64,000 nucleotides of DNA, taken from NCBI GenBank assembly GCA_008694505.1, contig VZDJ01000174.1, positions 10,694,286-10,758,285 of the forward strand. The letters run 5' to 3'. Positions 61,012-64,000 of the stretch are shown piece by piece. Under the pieces are notes generated by a model, which saw only the letters and a program-made list of their open reading frames with translations, did no database searches and was not told where the DNA came from. Origin of the DNA: Cyanoderma ruficeps. Lineage: Eukaryota > Chordata > Aves > Passeriformes > Timaliidae. A program made the translations under genes and the position numbers. Each line of letters starts with the position of its first letter. Positions within the stretch are counted from its first letter, which is position 1.

Positions 61012-62057
61012 GCAAACATCAAGCAACCCATGCTCCATCACTGGACTAAGAGTTACCTTCAGATACTATGGATGATGCTGCTGAGGAGGAAGAAAATAAA
61101 GCTTTAGCTTCCTTTGGCTCTGTCTGGATGTCACAGACCCCAGTGGGAAAGAGGGAAAAGATGCAGGTGTCTTTTTCTCTCATCCACTGGAACAAATTTG
61201 CTTTCTCTTGTTAACATGACGTTGATGTTTAATCAAAAAGCTCACCCTAACTTTATCCTCTCGGGGCTGATATTTGCCTTACTCTCTCCTCACTCTCAAA
61301 GGTTTAAAAAAACTTGTATCTGGTACTATGCTGCTGCAGGAGTAAACTTGCTAATGCCAAGAAGTTTAACAGGATAGGTGGCTGAGAGCCACTTCAAGCT
61401 TTCAAACTCCTCTCTGTGTAAAGTGAGGAAAGACTGACTCCTGGAGCCAAATGAATTTTCTCCTGCTTGTCACCCAAACAGCCACCCTCACCTGACTCAT
61501 GCCTGGCTACATCACTTAGAGGCAGTTCCTTGTCCCTTCCCTCCTGATGACAAGCTAAGCATACAGGACTTGGCAAACTGGACATTTGTACAACAAAATT
61601 ATATTCTGTTTTCTGCAGTGCATACAAAGAAGGGTTTCTTTAGGAGATCAGACCTGATCAAAGCCTGTCATCTCCTTGAAATAGCAGAAAAGTAGCTCAA
61701 GCAAGGAAGTAGTATGAGAAATCTTTCAGAAAGCACAAAGGCAGGTTTCATAAGCGTGTCCACTCCAACAACCTCTGGACAGCAAAATCAGTTCTAAATG
61801 TTTTGAGTGCTGGGACTTGAAACAGTTTATTCTTAAAAAACAATTGATACATTGCTTTAAAACTCAATTCCTCTTCACTTTGGCAGTGGTTTTTGTCAGT
61901 GCCACATGCAGTAGATCCAAGGTGTTAGATTTTAACTCTTCTTGATGTGAAGTCACAAAGAGGCTCTAAAATTTTACAGTGGATTAAGCATCAGCACAAA
62001 GATTTCAGCCCCCAGCACATTCCTAGCATTAAGTATGAGGGCAGAAGTCAGAGCCAG

Positions 62058-62140
62058 TGTGGTTTTTTGTTTTGTATTTTGAATAAGATGAAGTTGTTGC
62101 CAGTCAAGGGAGGGCCAGACTGGCATCTGGGAAGCAACAG
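62058..62140 (+). repeat. Copy 2 of the 82-83 bp dispersed element
   Basis: This copy lies downstream of SFI1, in the predicted PISD 3' UTR (antisense to PISD). It has the same orientation as copy 1 at 59868-59949, about 2.2 kb away. The 8-bp stem TGCCAGTC / GACTGGCA is unchanged, while differences fall in the T run, one G/A position and one extra G in the loop. Confidence 0.85.
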
Positions 62141-63243
62141 GGGATTTCTTTTAAGAGCCATAAATATTTTAAACACAGTCAGTGCATAGGGCATTTCACT
62201 CTGTGCAATAAAAATTGGTCCTGAAGTAGCTGAAGCTGTCCTGTAACAGAGGAACTAATTCTTCCAGAATTTAGTGACAAAGTAACAAGATACATAGCAG
62301 AAAGTAAAAACATACTTTAGTTGCCATCACATCACCCAAGAAAAAAATGCCCTGTGTCTTCTAACTCCTTAATCCAAGAAGTGAGTTAACTGTCTCTCAT
62401 AAAGACAAAAACTTTAAGGCCTGGAATAGCAAAATAAAGCTATGGATTAGGAAGAGGACACAGAGCTTTGTCTGTCTTTAAAAAAAAGAAAAGAAAATCC
62501 CAAGATGACAAGTTCTGTTGTCTGGAATGTAGACACTGTTTTCAGGTTTAAAATACAGTGCAAAGTCCATTTTTAAAGGGACAATGTCAGACAAAAGAAC
62601 TAAAGTTGTCCAACAGTACAAAACTTAAGCTGAGTGTCACTCATTGTACTGACTGACTTGCACATTTTGCTTTCTTTGGGCCACGAAGCCACACCAGCAA
62701 ATTTCACTGTTTGGCCCTCTGTGCATTCAGAGACTGCTTTTATCTAAGAATTTAGGCAGAGTTTCTTAGAATAAAATAAATACGAGAATATATTCTTTAC
62801 TCAAGGTCTGAAAAACAGATACTGTAGATAAAAAGTCTGACTCAGCCTGTCAGTGTCTCTTTAAATACAGGTAATCTCTACCTCCACCCCTTCCCACTGC
62901 ACCTGCCTAGGAAGGCTTAAAAGGGACTTAGAGGCTCTAAGAACATAATTATCCTGTGGCACATTCAGGGGAGAACATGAGAGACTGCAGGCACAGGGTG
63001 GGCCAGAAACCACCACGGGCAACATTCTTTAAAGGCAGCTCTACCCAATACATCCATGATCATTCAATTCAGTTTCTACATTCAGCAGCAGGTAAATGTA
63101 GACCCAATACTTTCAAGTTTAACGCAGCAGTGATATCTTCTTCTCACCCAGGTCCTGCTGAGTGATACAAACTTGGTAAGTGAAACACTCAGTGGTGTGA
63201 AAAGAGTCCCTTTTTGTAGAAAATCTTCATGCTGAGACAGTTC

Positions 63244-63963
<720 letters not shown>

Positions 63964-64000
63964 TTAGCTTGTCTGGTTGGTAGAAATATTGTAATGCCAC

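Larger units (their letters stand above)
60458..63243. other. Convergent 3' region of SFI1 and PISD
   Basis: No coding exon was found. Plus-strand hexamers AATAAA at 61006-61011 and 61095-61100 could end SFI1. A minus-strand AATAAA at 60723-60718 could end PISD after a 3' UTR of about 2.5 kb. If both are used, the two transcripts overlap tail to tail. Copy 2 of the 83-base element lies here. Otherwise the stretch is AT-rich, with no recognised transposon. Confidence 0.5.

Noticed and set aside
62058..62140. Calling the 83-base element an H/ACA snoRNA
   Set aside because: It has one hairpin and an ACA-like end, but there is no H box, no second hairpin and the internal loop is too asymmetric, so only an unclassified hairpin element is claimed.

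Overview
The window is vertebrate genomic DNA, almost certainly from a bird. It has compact introns, low repeat content, 3' fragments of the avian CR1 retroposon in both orientations, and very GC-rich CpG islands. The gene order (DRG1, EIF4ENIF1, SFI1, PISD) matches human chromosome 22q12 and is expected on avian chromosome 15. The species cannot be read from the sequence; a passerine or other neoavian would fit. All gene models were built by hand from splice sites and reading phase. Every exon-exon phase closes for the three complete known genes, which supports the models.

Layout. Positions 1-2.5 kb (minus) hold a short spliced gene that I cannot name, with a candidate start codon at 2458. 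A CpG island with a CACACGGATCT-type minisatellite (6.1-7.6 kb) separates it from DRG1 (plus, 7341-12744, 9 coding exons, 367 aa), a ribosome-associated GTPase. DRG1 runs tail-to-tail into EIF4ENIF1 (minus, coding 33641 down to 15701, 18 coding exons, 977 aa), the eIF4E transporter of P-bodies. Its CpG-island promoter near 34 kb is shared head-to-head with SFI1 (plus, coding 37144-60457, 30 coding exons, about 1174 aa), a centrin-binding centrosomal repeat protein. SFI1 converges on PISD (minus; only the last two coding exons, 63938 down to 63244, are in the window), the mitochondrial phosphatidylserine decarboxylase with its LGST self-processing site intact.

The neighbours do not form one pathway. 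Their arrangement is alternating: divergent CpG-island promoters and convergent 3' ends. The most interesting non-textbook signals are: the unnamed three-exon gene at the left; a probable U12-type (minor spliceosome) intron in SFI1; six tandem CTCF-like GGGGGCGCT units in SFI1 intron 1; an 82-83 bp element present twice (SFI1 intron and PISD 3' side) that carries a perfect 8-bp hairpin stem; and a DRG1 stop codon that lies inside its own AATAAA polyadenylation signal.
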